A stretch of 21,372 nt of DNA from an uncultured Oscillospiraceae bacterium (GCA_934573945.1 CAKTMQ010000016.1:1-21372); one strand, 5' to 3'. Shown: positions 1-8,030, counted from the stretch's first letter. Made by a program: numbers and translations. Notes: generated by a model not told the origin, from the letters alone.

Positions 1-39
1 TTCCGGCTTTCACACGGCTGTCTCGCGGACAGCTTCGTT

Positions 40-68
40 AGATTACCACATCCTCCTCCTATTGTCAA
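40..68 (-). promoter_or_regulatory. Sigma-A-type promoter reading off the left edge
   Basis: On the minus strand a perfect TTGACA (63-68) is followed after 17 bp by TAATCT (40-45). Transcription would start near position 33 and leave the window. The first transcribed bases can form a small hairpin (GCTGTC/GACAGC, 17-33). The gene it serves is outside the window. The -35 box and spacing are good; the -10 box is a fair match. Confidence 0.5.
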
Positions 69-119
69 TGCTTTTTTACGATTTTATCAAAAAAAGTTTT
101 GTCTGGTATAAGCACAGCA

Positions 120-145
120 GAAGGCGGGCTGTGCAGCCCGCCTTC
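120..145 (-). terminator. Stem-loop terminator of the thiN/DUF4430 operon
   Basis: An 11-bp perfect stem (GAAGGCGGGCT with AGCCCGCCTTC, 4-nt loop) lies 18 bp past the stop codon of the DUF4430 lipoprotein gene. On the minus strand a T-run occurs only about 20 nt further on, so it is not textbook, but its position fits the end of the minus-strand operon. Confidence 0.6.
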
Positions 146-163
146 CAGCTTATTTTACCTGTT

Positions 164-574
164 TTATTTCTCCACAGCCAGTGTATATACGCTGCCATCC
201 GTCACCGCCGTCATGTCTACGCCGGTCTGGGAACTGGCGCCATCCACATAGAATGCCCAGAAAGTCTGATCCTTGTCATAGTCAGCCGTGATTCCGTTGA
301 CAACTTTGACGTAAAGGCCATACTCGCTCTGCTCGCCCTGGATGATGTCCAGCTTGCTGAGTGCCGCACCCACCGTCTCCTCATCGGTGTTGATGGTGGC
401 GGTAACGGCTTTCCCCTCCGCATCCTTGATCTCCAGCGTAAAGCTGTGCGCACCCTCGCCCAGCACAGCGCCGTCTGTCACAACTGCGCCGCCTTTCGCC
501 GCCGGCGCACTGCCGCAGCCCGCCAGTCCCAGTGCCAACACCAAAGCCAGCACGATCGCCAAAAACTTTTTCAT
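164..574 (-). CDS. DUF4430 (transcobalamin C-like) lipoprotein
   Basis: A 136-residue secreted lipoprotein, the last gene of a three-gene minus-strand operon. Residues 1-20 form a lipoprotein signal peptide ending in the lipobox LAGC, so the mature protein should be anchored to the outer face of the membrane through Cys20. Residues about 43-134 match the DUF4430/transcobalamin-like C-terminal fold: a beta strand, the segment TVGAALSKLDII, then FWAFYVDG, which corresponds to the GWMxxVNG motif of the other DUF4430 proteins here, and a final strand (SVYTLAVEK). An excellent AGGAGG overlaps the stop codon of thiN 13 bp upstream, so the two are translationally close. Unlike the lipoprotein at 15631 it has no stalk, and it lacks the LGxDxGG tail. 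Family members are often found beside ECF-type importers. The ligand here is unknown: a corrinoid is possible, but a thiamine-type ligand is equally open given thiN. Confidence 0.85.
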   Translation of the reverse strand: MKKFLAIVLALVLALGLAGCGSAPAAKGGAVVTDGAVLGEGAHSFTLEIKDAEGKAVTATINTDEETVGAALSKLDIIQGEQSEYGLYVKVVNGITADYDKDQTFWAFYVDGASSQTGVDMTAVTDGSVYTLAVEK

Positions 575-586
575 AGCATATCCTCC

Positions 587-1201
587 TTATTTATCCAGCA
601 GCCCAATCAGCAGGCTGCCGCTGCGAACCGATACGGTGATCGGCTTGCCTATAAAATGATTGCTGACGCCCAGCGGAAATACCGCCGTCAGCACCGCATC
701 CGAAAGTGGATACTGCGCGCCGGTGATCGAGACGCCCTCCGCGTCCGCCCCCAGACAGAACACTGACATGATCCCCTGCTCCTGCGCCGGAAAGGCGATC
801 GACTCGTTCCGGATCACTGTATACCGCTCCCGGTTGCCATAGAGCCACCCACGGCCACCATGCATCGCCAGATACAGCAGTCCCTGCATATTGGCCAGCG
901 TGTGGTCGCTGCGCGCACCGCCCATGCCACCGTACAGGTGAAACTCCCGCTCACCCCGGGCAAGCCCCTCCTTGACGGCCAACATCATATCACTGTCATC
1001 CTTTTCCACCGGCACACGGCGGATATGGTCAAACGCCGGCACCTCCGCCAACGAGTCGAAGTCACCCAGCAACAGTGCCGGCTCAATACCCTCCTGCCGG
1101 CAATAGCGCCAGCCGCCGTCCGCCGCGATGACAAGATCTCCCACCCCAGGGCGATACACCATACCATAATAGCCGCCTGCACCGAATATCACACACGCCA
1201 T
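587..1201 (-). CDS. thiN: Thiamine pyrophosphokinase
   Basis: A cytoplasmic enzyme that transfers pyrophosphate from ATP to thiamine, giving thiamine pyrophosphate. The frame is open further upstream, but the start chosen here (MACVIFGAGG) has AGGAGG at good spacing and gives 204 residues, normal for the family. Catalytic-domain motifs are visible in order: AADGG (27-31), the acidic LLGDFDSL (44-51), EKDDSDMMLAV (66-76) and GGARSDHTLANM (94-105), the last two carrying the conserved Asp and Arg/His residues of the nucleotide and metal site. The C-terminal thiamine-binding half shows YPL (164-166) and GVSNHFIGKP (178-187). It starts 13 bp after the membrane protein gene and is followed closely by the DUF4430 lipoprotein. 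I saw no TPP-riboswitch-like sequence before the operon. Confidence 0.95.
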   Translation of the reverse strand: MACVIFGAGGYYGMVYRPGVGDLVIAADGGWRYCRQEGIEPALLLGDFDSLAEVPAFDHIRRVPVEKDDSDMMLAVKEGLARGEREFHLYGGMGGARSDHTLANMQGLLYLAMHGGRGWLYGNRERYTVIRNESIAFPAQEQGIMSVFCLGADAEGVSITGAQYPLSDAVLTAVFPLGVSNHFIGKPITVSVRSGSLLIGLLDK

Positions 1202-1214
1202 TCGTCTCTCCTCC

Positions 1215-1736
1215 TTACTGCCGCTGCCTGCGCCGACGCCACATCTGCGTAAAACGCCGCAGCAGCGCATCGTAGATCACAAACAAGGCCAGTCCCAGTC
1301 CAACTGTCGCCCACAGCAGCGCCGGAGCGGTATCGGCAAACTCCTCCACCACCGCATCCAGACAGAATACATAGAGCAGCAGTGCATACATGGTGCCCAT
1401 CGAGACGACGGCCAGCAGCAGTTTGGCCAGCCAGCACAGTACCGGTACTCTGATCCTCTCCAGTCTTGGCTGCAGCAGCGGATAATATCCCAAAAAACAA
1501 TAAACCGCCGCTGCTTCCTTGTCCGGACAAAGCAGCACAGCCAACAGAGCCACCGCCGCCCAGCAGCACCAGCTGTAAGCGCTCCGACACTCCTCCCGCA
1601 CCGCCAGCAGCGCAAAGGAGGCCAGCATCGGGCAGGCATATACCGCCAGCGGCACGATGCCGCCCAGACACAGCAGCACCACACTCAGTGCCGCGATCAT
1701 ACTGCAAAGCGCCAGTTCCCTTGTCTTCTTTCTCAT
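1215..1736 (-). CDS. Small polytopic membrane protein, clostridial family
   Basis: First gene of the thiN operon; 173 residues, starting at MRKKTREL, where GGAGAGG sits 6-7 bp upstream. The frame is open upstream but no better start exists there. About five or six hydrophobic segments are visible, roughly residues 8-28, 31-48, 55-72, 78-88, 98-122 and 138-160, ending in a very basic tail (RRFTQMWRRRRQRQ) typical of a cytoplasmic end. The short motif CPDKEAAAVYCFLGYYP matches a recurrent family of uncharacterised clostridial membrane proteins, as I remember it. The size, the N-terminal ALCSMIAALSVVL helix and the companion DUF4430 lipoprotein would suit an ECF-type substrate-binding component, but I do not see a diagnostic S-component motif, so function is left open. 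Confidence 0.8.
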   Translation of the reverse strand: MRKKTRELALCSMIAALSVVLLCLGGIVPLAVYACPMLASFALLAVREECRSAYSWCCWAAVALLAVLLCPDKEAAAVYCFLGYYPLLQPRLERIRVPVLCWLAKLLLAVVSMGTMYALLLYVFCLDAVVEEFADTAPALLWATVGLGLALFVIYDALLRRFTQMWRRRRQRQ

Positions 1737-1784
1737 AAAAAACCTCTCCGGCCTCTCTATACCGCTTATCTTTGTGTGCCGACT

Positions 1785-1813
1785 ATCATACCACAACACT
1801 GCAGGAAATGCAA
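1785..1813 (-). promoter_or_regulatory. Promoter of the membrane protein-thiN-DUF4430 operon
   Basis: On the minus strand TTGCAT (1808-1813) and TATGAT (1785-1790) are separated by exactly 17 bp. The -10 box lies about 50 bp upstream of the first start codon. It is divergent from the tRNA promoter at 1859. Confidence 0.6.
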
Positions 1814-1858
1814 ATCAGCCGCGGCTGCAAATATTTTCCGGCAAAATCAAAAAAACTG

Positions 1859-1886
1859 TTGACAAATGCAGCAAAATGCGTATAAT
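1859..1886 (+). promoter_or_regulatory. Consensus promoter of tRNA-Gln
   Basis: A perfect TTGACA (1859-1864) and a perfect TATAAT (1881-1886), spaced 16 bp, end 19 bp before the first base of the tRNA. It is one of the strongest promoter matches in the window. Confidence 0.85.
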
Positions 1887-1905
1887 AGTTTTTGTTCGTC
1901 AGCAC

Positions 1906-1979
1906 AGCGGGATTGTGTAAAGGTAGCACAGCGGACTCTGACTCCGTATGTGAGGGTTCGAATCCTTCTCCCGCTGCCA
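1906..1979 (+). tRNA. tRNA-Gln (anticodon CTG)
   Basis: A full cloverleaf can be drawn. Acceptor stem AGCGGGA pairs with TCCCGCT, followed by discriminator G and an encoded CCA (1977-1979). The D stem is GTGT/GCAC. The anticodon stem GCGGA/TCCGT carries the loop CTCTGAC with anticodon CTG (1938-1940), which reads CAG. The T arm is GAGGG-TTCGAAT-CCTTC. The variable loop is 4 nt. It is flanked by its own promoter and terminator, so it is a single-gene transcription unit. Confidence 0.95.
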
Positions 1980-1981
1980 GC

Positions 1982-2020
1982 AAGAGGTCTGAAACCCATT
2001 GGTTTCAGACCTCTTTTCTT
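1982..2020 (+). terminator. Intrinsic terminator after tRNA-Gln
   Basis: A 15-bp perfect stem (1982-1996 with 2001-2015), 4-nt loop CATT, followed by TTTTCTT. It begins 3 nt after the tRNA CCA end. Confidence 0.9.
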
Positions 2021-2146
2021 GTACCTGATCCTTTACTTTGACCCTTTAACCACCGCAGGTACAAAACCATATCCGTAACAGCACAGGTCATCGAATCGTA
2101 TCTCAAGCCATATAACCTCCGACACCGCCCTTATCGGCCAACAGTC

Positions 2147-2175
2147 TGGACATACACCAGGCACTATGGTATAAT
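2147..2175 (+). promoter_or_regulatory. Promoter of the PH-domain gene
   Basis: TGGACA (2147-2152) and a perfect TATAAT (2170-2175) are spaced 17 bp. The predicted transcript has a leader of only about 17 nt carrying the GGAGGT ribosome-binding site. Confidence 0.75.
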
Positions 2176-2197
2176 CTGCGCATTGGAGGTGTTCGAC

Positions 2198-2581
2198 ATG
2201 ATAAATTTTAACAAGGATTCCGTGTGGAATCTTCGTCCCATCAGTGTAGACTCCGTGCGAAACGAGGTACACGAGCTGCTTGTCAATGGCGAGGTCATCC
2301 ATTCGGCTTTTAAAACAGTTCGGGATCAGCTCGTTTTTACAAACAAGCGCATTATTGCTATTGATATGCAGGGGCTCACCGGAACAAAGAAGTCTTTTTC
2401 CTTTTTACCCTATTCCAAGGTGCAGTTTTTCGCTATCCAAACGCCGAGTATTGCAGAGGTACTAAAAGACTCCGAACTGTATCTGGAGTTTTCAAGCGGT
2501 TTTTCTGCAACCTTTGAATTCAAAGGCAGTGTTGATACTTACGCGATCGGAAGAATGGTCGCGGAATACGTGGTTTCATAA
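2198..2581 (+). CDS. Bacterial PH-domain protein (PF08000-like)
   Basis: A 127-residue soluble protein without signal peptide or membrane segment. GGAGGT (2185-2190) decides the ATG start; an upstream in-frame TTG overlaps that site and is not used. Residues about 20-125 match the bacterial pleckstrin-homology-like fold: LLVNGEVIHSAFKTVRD, then the hallmark VFTNKRIIAIDMQG, LTGTKKSFSFLPYSKVQFF and DSELYLEFSSG, ending in an amphipathic C-terminal helix (DTYAIGRMVAEYV). The family's biochemical role is not established. It stands alone with its own promoter, and its codons look more AT-rich than those of neighbouring genes, which may mean later acquisition. The last two bases of its TAA stop codon fall inside the terminal A-run of the repeat element that follows. 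Confidence 0.88.
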   Translation: MINFNKDSVWNLRPISVDSVRNEVHELLVNGEVIHSAFKTVRDQLVFTNKRIIAIDMQGLTGTKKSFSFLPYSKVQFFAIQTPSIAEVLKDSELYLEFSSGFSATFEFKGSVDTYAIGRMVAEYVVS

Positions 2582-2660
2582 AAAAGCCGTCCATAAGGCC
2601 GACTGACATAAGAAAACATACGGTTTTGCCTGTGCCTGTCCGGCTAAAATCATCCGAAAT

Positions 2661-2693
2661 AATTCCCCCATACGTCAGTATGGGGGAATTTTT
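2661..2693. terminator. Bidirectional terminator-like hairpin inside the repeat element
   Basis: A 13-bp perfect stem, AATTCCCCCATAC (2661-2673) with GTATGGGGGAATT (2678-2690), loop GTCA, followed by a T-run on the plus strand and A/T-rich sequence on the other. It can end transcription from the PH-domain gene. Confidence 0.7.
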
Positions 2694-2742
2694 GCAGCCG
2701 ATTTTATCTCGAACTTACTTTGGCAAAACTGCTTCGCACCAG

Positions 2743-2844
2743 AAAAGAGCGCATTTTGTGCAGAGACAAGGCGCGCTGCCGCAGGCATACTGGATGTCTG
2801 GCAAGGCAGCGCAACGTAGTCGTCTGTGCAAAATGCGCCTTTTA
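2743..2844. repeat. Imperfect palindrome of about 100 bp
   Basis: The left arm, reading AAAAGAGCGCATTTTG then CAGAGAC and GCGCTGCC, is matched by the right arm, whose reverse complement reads AAAAGGCGCATTTTG then CAGACGAC and GCGCTGCC. The centre folds as CAGGCAT/ATGTCTG. It forms the right half of the larger element 2580-2890. Confidence 0.7.
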
Positions 2845-2912
2845 TGGCGTGTGTTTTCTTGTGTCAGGCGGCCTAAAGGGCGGCTTTTTTCAATCACTTT
2901 TTGACAAACCCG

Positions 2913-2947
2913 GCAGAAGCGGAGGCGCGTTGCGCCTCCGCTTCTGC
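2913..2947 (-). terminator. Terminator stem of the InlB-repeat surface protein gene
   Basis: A 16-bp perfect stem (GCAGAAGCGGAGGCGC with its complement, 3-nt loop) starts 35 bp after the stop codon of the minus-strand surface protein. The following T-tract on the minus strand is weak (GGGTTTGTC). Confidence 0.7.
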
Positions 2948-2981
2948 TTTCTGTATGGAGAGAATCACCGCAGCGGATCGT

Positions 2982-5900
2982 TTACCGATCCTTGCGCTTC
3001 TTGCTGACGATCCACGCGCCGCCCGTGACGGACAGCAGGCTCATGGCCGCGTAGATGGCAATACCCATATCGCCGGTTTGGCTGGACTTGACAGTCTTGC
3101 TGTCGTCCTTCTTCGTGCTGTCGGAGCCTGTGCTGCCGGTGCTCGTGCTCTTGGGATCGTTGCGCTTGAGCAGGCTGGCATAGACCACCTCGGCCGTGGT
3201 CAGCTTAATGAACTCGCCATGAGGCACCAGCGCCTTCTGGGCGTCGGTCAGGCTGTCATACGCCTTGCGCGCCGCCTTGATGGCGTCACCGCTCTCCTCG
3301 GTGACGCTGCCGATCTTGTTGATCGCAGCGATCACCGCGTCGGCTGCCGTCTGGTCATTCTGCTCCTCAGCGGGCAGCTTGGCGATGGACTCGGTCTTGG
3401 TGGCCTTGCACACCGTGCAGGTGAAGGTCTTGACGCCCTCGCTGGACACAGTGGGCTGTGTGGTCACAACGCCGCCGTCCCACTTGTGGCCGGCAGCTTT
3501 GCTGTCGGTAACGGTGGTGCGGCTGAGCTCTGCCTTGCAGACGGTGCAGTAAACCACCTCGTCGTGGGTGCCGTCCGTGGTGCAGGTGGCCTTGACCTCG
3601 TTCTCCTTGACAGCTGCGCCCTCGGTGTGACCGGTGGCCTTGTCAACAGCAGGCTCACGGCTGAGCTCCTTGCCGCAGGTGGCGCAATAGACCACCTCGT
3701 CGTGGGAGCCGGCCGTGGTGCAGGTAGCCGCGACCACATTCTCCTTGACGGGCGCCTCCTTGTCGGCGTGCAGGCAGGCGTATGCGCACACGGTGCACAC
3801 GCCGTTGTCCCACTCATGTGCCGCTTCGCCGACCTTGACGGCCTCGCAGCACGTATACTGCTGCTTGTGGGTATCGGCGGTGGTGACCCACGCCAGCTTG
3901 CCGGTGTGGTTGTCAGGATCCAGTGCGCCGAAGCTGTCGCCGCAGGTACCGCAGACGGCCTGCTCGGTGCAGGTGGCCGCCTTGCCATCGGTGCCGACGG
4001 CATGATGGCCGTCCGCCGTGGCTATGCAGGCCACGTAGTACATCCGGACCACATCATCCTTCTTGATCTGATACTCGTCCAGCGTGGCATAGAGCGTGCC
4101 GATCTCAGGATCCTCGCCCTTGATGGGCATCTCACCGTTGACGGTGAACATCCAGCCGGACCAGGAACCGTAGGTCTTATCACCGGAGGCCATGGTCACG
4201 CTGTTGGCGTCGGTGATGCCGGTGATATAGCCGGTGGTACCGGTGTAGGTGTAGTTCGCCTTGGCCAGCACGTCCAGCAGCGCGTCAGCCGCCGTCTTGT
4301 GCTCGCCGGGACGGCTGGTAAAGGTATCGCTCAGGTCGGTAAACTGCTCGTTGAACGTATGCCCCTCCACATTGACGGTAACGTCGAAGGGCTGCTTGTT
4401 GGGATCCTCCACGCCCGTCGTGCCGATCACCTTGACCGTGACGGAAATGGGCTGCTTATAGAACTTGGCAAACTGCGCGTAAGCCTCGTCGTTCTGGAAC
4501 TTCTCATAGTACTTGGCATACTCCGTGTAGGTCAGAACGCTGTCGATGGTCACATCGGTGTTGTACTCCGGCTGGGTCAGCAGCAGGTTCTCGTGTGCCA
4601 CAACAGAAGGATTGGAGGAGCGGAAGCAGCGGTACTTCTGCGCATCATACCAGCCGTCGATGTCGTCGGCCTTGACGCCGGTAAAGTTATAGTCATCCAT
4701 ATTGCGGATGAACTTGTAGCCGTCACCGTCCGGTACGATCTCGATGAAGGACTGCATATCGAATTTGACATTGCTCTTGTCGCTGTTGGCCTTGCGGATG
4801 CCCTGCCAGTACACGTCCTCGGTGCAGACCCTCTTCATGAAGGCGGCGGCATTGTCCAGCTCATCCCGGGTCAGGGGCTGCACGGTCAGTGTCACAGACT
4901 TTCTGCCCAGAACCTTCATGGAAGCATAATCGCTGCCCTCACCGCTGGGGCGGTCAAGGATCTTCATCGTCACGGTGACGTTCTTGGCATCCTCGCCGGG
5001 CAGGGGACGATAGGTGATCATCCGCGCCACGTTGGCGGTAGCGGGATCGGCGGACACGACCACATCCGCATCGCTGGTTTCCAGCAGGATGGGCGTATAC
5101 TTGCCGTCGAAGCCCTGTCCGTACTCAAGCAGGGAGATCACGCTGAGCTGCTTGGTGGTGGGGAATTGGATGTCAGAGGTGACATTCGCGTTCTCGATGG
5201 CCGCGCCGGTATTGAAGTTCTTCAGGCCGATCTCCTCGATGGCCTTGTTCAGCAGCTCATTGTAGTCCACCTCAGTGACCTGCTTGGTGCCCTTGACCTG
5301 AACCGTATAGACCTTGTTGATCTTCAGATCATCCCGGCCATTGTACACCAGCGTCATGGTCAGGGTCACAGCGGTGTCCTTTTCAGGCAGACTCACCGTG
5401 GCATTATAGGGGGCGAAGTAGGGATAGGAGACCGCGGTAACGGCGATCACCGCAGGATGGCTGGAAGTCCATGTGGCGGTGCTCCACAGCTCCAGATCGG
5501 TGCTGCTGTTGTAGTCCACCTTGCTCGCGTCCACAACGGCCTTCAGGGGATACTGGGGCAGACTGGTCAGATCACTGGCGCTCTCCACTGTTGTGGGAAC
5601 GGTGATGCGCGCCGCCACGGCGTTCAGCGCAGCCATGGCCTTGACCTCATCCAGAGGAATACTGAACAGGCACTCCGTGGATTCCTTGGTGTAGGTCTTG
5701 TACGTCAGCACCAGCTTGGGACGCACGTTGCCGTTGGCGGCAGGAGTGGAGCCGTTCTCGTTCCACTTGAACCGGATGGTACCGTCATCCGCCACGCCCG
5801 CATAGTTGGAGGAGTTGCTGCTGTCGCCCGCCTTCACCGTCACGGTCACGTCCGTGATGCCGGCAGCCGTCAGCTTGGCCTGAACCATCGTCAGCGCGTT

Positions 5901-7976
5901 GGTATCCTTGCCGTAGATGACATTGTAGGTGCCGCTGATGGCCGTCTCGGCGGCTTCCAGCTTGGTATCAGCCTCCTGCTGCTCGGGGCTCTTGGCCTCC
6001 GTCCAGTTGGCATAGAGATTATAGGACTCGTTATCCTCGCTGCCGTCGCCCCAGTCATCCTCCTCCCAGGCACGGTTGATGGTGGCGCCGTCGGCGTACT
6101 TGATCGGGGAACCGCTATAGTTGCTCTCCGACCAGCCGGCGAAGGTGTAGCCCTCACGGCTGAAGCCGCAGGAAGCCAAGGTCACGTCCGTATCAAAAGG
6201 CGCCGCCTGATCGGCCATGGTGCCGGTGACAGAACTCTTGTCGGCATACTTGACATTGTACTTGATGATGTACTGATAGTCGCGCCACTTGGCGATCAGT
6301 GTCACCTCGTCCATGCCCTCGAAAACGCTGGCCGCAGTATCCTTGGTGACAGCCTCGCCGAAGGAGCCGTCAGCGTTCTTGATGTACCAGCCGTCCAGCG
6401 CCTTGTCCACGGGATAGTAGCTGTTCCACAGGCTGGGCAGGTTGGCACCCACCTTGTCCGGCGTCACGGTCTTGTCCGCGATGGTGCTCTTGTAGCCGTT
6501 GCCGTCGAAGTGCACGGTGACACCCTTCGTCCAGTGGGCGTACATATGGAAGCCCTCCTCGGCATCAACAGCGGTGAACTTATAGGACAAAGCCACCTTG
6601 CTGCCGCCCTCGGCCGCGTCGAACCAGCCGTCAAAGATATAGCCCGTGCGGACGGGGTCTTTGATAGAGCTGAACGAACCACCCTTGTCGGTATAGATGT
6701 AGTTGTAGTTGCTGCCCACGATGCCGGTGCGGGTGATGTCCTCCGCGCCCTCGTAGTTCAGGTGCAGCGTCACCTTCACCTGCCGACCCATCCACGCGGC
6801 GTAGAGGGTGACGGTATCGCCCTGCTTGGCAGTCAGGTTCTTCACCGTGCTGCCTGCGGCGGAACCGCTGGTAGAACTGGCGTAGCTGCCCCAGCCGTTG
6901 AAATTGTAGCCGGGACGGCTGTAGGTGTTCTCGGGCAGCGTAACATCCTCGTCATAGGTGGCGGAGATGGATTCCATCGCCGTGCCCTCACCCCCGTTAG
7001 CGTTGAAAGCGATGGTGTAGGTGATGGGCGCCCACTTGGCGGTGTAGGTCACGTCGCCGGAGATGACGGTCTCCGCCGTCAGCTTCTCCTCGCCGTTGAA
7101 CCAGCCCTCGAAGGTATAGCCCTTCTTGGTGAGGTCAGCGGGGATGCGGCTGCCGATAGCGCCGTTCTGGGGCACCAGCACGGTGTCGCTGCTGTCGCCG
7201 TTGGTAAAGGTGACGGTGTAGGCGTCAGACCACACGGCGTACAGTTTCAGATCTGCGTCCATGGTGACGGCCGCGCCGTCCTGATACACCACGTCGCCGT
7301 CAGCGGAGGTCGCCCAACCGGCGAAGATCTTGCCCTCGCAGGTGAAGGTGTTGGCCTTCAGCGTACCCTTGCCGCCGAAAACCTTCTGCGTGGCAGTGTC
7401 GTCCGTACCGTTGTTGGCGTGGAACGTCACCACCAGTGCCTCACCGGCGGAGAAATTCCGCAGATAGACGCAGTCGTCAAGCTTGTCGCCGCTGCTGTCC
7501 TTCTTGTACGTCACAGTGAGCTTGTCGCCCTGCCTGGCGTCCAGCTCCAGCCCCGTCCAGTCCTGATCGCCGCTCGCATCCTGAACCAAAGAAGTCGTTC
7601 CCAGCGTGATGTTGCACTTGTCGTACTTGGCCTCTGAAGAAACCTTGTACTCAAAGGTCAGGTGGGTGTCCTCTGTAAAGGTCAGCGTCAGGGTGCTGGT
7701 GGAATTGCTCTTTGCCTTATTGCCGGACATGAGCACTTCCCCGCCGTCCTTGGTGCCGACCTTCCACGCGGTGGTGCCGGTACCCGGATTCGCCGAAACA
7801 GGCAGCCCTTCAAAGTACGCGTCCACGCTCCTGCCCGTGTTCTTAGCCCCACGCCTGACCGCAGAGGTCACGATGTCCGGCGTTACGGTATACGTATCCG
7901 CCGCCCACACGCTGGCGGGCACCAGACTGAACAGCATGACCAGTGTCAGCAATAGTGAGACAACTCGTTTTTTCAT
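2982..7976 (-). CDS. Large cell-wall surface protein: six InlB-type repeats, DUF4430, Cys-pair modules, sortase-like tail
   Basis: A 1664-residue exported protein; AAAGGA lies 10 bp before the ATG. Residues 1-25 are a signal peptide ending SVWA. Residues 26-180 look like a beta-rich domain. Six InlB/Flg_new-type repeats follow at about 182-249, 252-315, 319-395, 400-482, 485-564 and 568-658, each with a GYxFxGW-like core and a closing LYAxW-like motif. A long beta-rich middle leads to a DUF4430/transcobalamin-C-like domain (about 1197-1314) with WSGWMFTVNG. Next come repeated CxxC modules (about 1320-1525, for example YCATCGKELSR and YCTVCKAELSR) and one three-helix FIVAR-like segment (about 1540-1600). 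The end is a sorting-type tail: SSQTGD, a hydrophobic helix and KKRKDR. Its leader carries a cobalamin riboswitch, so expression should fall when B12 is plentiful. A corrinoid-binding or presenting role is inferred; a plain adhesin role remains possible. Confidence 0.85.
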   Translation of the reverse strand: MKKRVVSLLLTLVMLFSLVPASVWAADTYTVTPDIVTSAVRRGAKNTGRSVDAYFEGLPVSANPGTGTTAWKVGTKDGGEVLMSGNKAKSNSTSTLTLTFTEDTHLTFEYKVSSEAKYDKCNITLGTTSLVQDASGDQDWTGLELDARQGDKLTVTYKKDSSGDKLDDCVYLRNFSAGEALVVTFHANNGTDDTATQKVFGGKGTLKANTFTCEGKIFAGWATSADGDVVYQDGAAVTMDADLKLYAVWSDAYTVTFTNGDSSDTVLVPQNGAIGSRIPADLTKKGYTFEGWFNGEEKLTAETVISGDVTYTAKWAPITYTIAFNANGGEGTAMESISATYDEDVTLPENTYSRPGYNFNGWGSYASSTSGSAAGSTVKNLTAKQGDTVTLYAAWMGRQVKVTLHLNYEGAEDITRTGIVGSNYNYIYTDKGGSFSSIKDPVRTGYIFDGWFDAAEGGSKVALSYKFTAVDAEEGFHMYAHWTKGVTVHFDGNGYKSTIADKTVTPDKVGANLPSLWNSYYPVDKALDGWYIKNADGSFGEAVTKDTAASVFEGMDEVTLIAKWRDYQYIIKYNVKYADKSSVTGTMADQAAPFDTDVTLASCGFSREGYTFAGWSESNYSGSPIKYADGATINRAWEEDDWGDGSEDNESYNLYANWTEAKSPEQQEADTKLEAAETAISGTYNVIYGKDTNALTMVQAKLTAAGITDVTVTVKAGDSSNSSNYAGVADDGTIRFKWNENGSTPAANGNVRPKLVLTYKTYTKESTECLFSIPLDEVKAMAALNAVAARITVPTTVESASDLTSLPQYPLKAVVDASKVDYNSSTDLELWSTATWTSSHPAVIAVTAVSYPYFAPYNATVSLPEKDTAVTLTMTLVYNGRDDLKINKVYTVQVKGTKQVTEVDYNELLNKAIEEIGLKNFNTGAAIENANVTSDIQFPTTKQLSVISLLEYGQGFDGKYTPILLETSDADVVVSADPATANVARMITYRPLPGEDAKNVTVTMKILDRPSGEGSDYASMKVLGRKSVTLTVQPLTRDELDNAAAFMKRVCTEDVYWQGIRKANSDKSNVKFDMQSFIEIVPDGDGYKFIRNMDDYNFTGVKADDIDGWYDAQKYRCFRSSNPSVVAHENLLLTQPEYNTDVTIDSVLTYTEYAKYYEKFQNDEAYAQFAKFYKQPISVTVKVIGTTGVEDPNKQPFDVTVNVEGHTFNEQFTDLSDTFTSRPGEHKTAADALLDVLAKANYTYTGTTGYITGITDANSVTMASGDKTYGSWSGWMFTVNGEMPIKGEDPEIGTLYATLDEYQIKKDDVVRMYYVACIATADGHHAVGTDGKAATCTEQAVCGTCGDSFGALDPDNHTGKLAWVTTADTHKQQYTCCEAVKVGEAAHEWDNGVCTVCAYACLHADKEAPVKENVVAATCTTAGSHDEVVYCATCGKELSREPAVDKATGHTEGAAVKENEVKATCTTDGTHDEVVYCTVCKAELSRTTVTDSKAAGHKWDGGVVTTQPTVSSEGVKTFTCTVCKATKTESIAKLPAEEQNDQTAADAVIAAINKIGSVTEESGDAIKAARKAYDSLTDAQKALVPHGEFIKLTTAEVVYASLLKRNDPKSTSTGSTGSDSTKKDDSKTVKSSQTGDMGIAIYAAMSLLSVTGGAWIVSKKRKDR

Positions 7977-8030
7977 GTTGTGATCATCCTTTCTCTTTTC
8001 GTTATATAATAAAGACCCGCGCCGGGTCTG

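Larger units (their letters stand above)
2580..2890. mobile_element. MITE-like non-coding element with long imperfect terminal inverted repeats
   Basis: The left end (2580-2623) and the reverse complement of the right end (2847-2890) agree at about 37 of 44 positions, beginning AAAAAAGCCG on both sides and sharing CTGACA and AAGAAAACA. The interior is itself palindromic: a left hairpin (GTTTTGCC 2623-2630 with GGCAAAAC 2722-2729, inside it TAAAATC/GATTTTA and a 13-bp GC-rich stem) and a right hairpin (2743-2844). No credible protein is encoded. No clear target duplication is visible. This fits a miniature inverted-repeat element moved by a transposase encoded elsewhere; an alternative is a large structured RNA. 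Confidence 0.65.

Noticed and set aside
1737..1860. TPP riboswitch before the thiN operon
   Set aside because: I looked for the conserved CTGAGA and ACCTGATCTGG-type blocks on the minus strand and saw neither; the leader is only about 40 nt long.
2033..2302. Minus-strand frame of 89 codons between the tRNA and PH-domain genes
   Set aside because: It overlaps the PH-domain promoter and 5' end, has no ribosome-binding site and no recognisable product.
2901..7637. Plus-strand open frame of 1578 codons
   Set aside because: It is antisense to the 1664-residue surface protein, has a repetitive Gly/Val/Leu/His-rich composition and no recognisable domain. Strong GC bias at third codon positions of the real gene removes stop codons from this frame.
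7977..8030. Small coding gene near the start of the surface protein leader
   Set aside because: Frames here are short, cross the riboswitch and terminators, and lack ribosome-binding sites; the region is explained as leader RNA.
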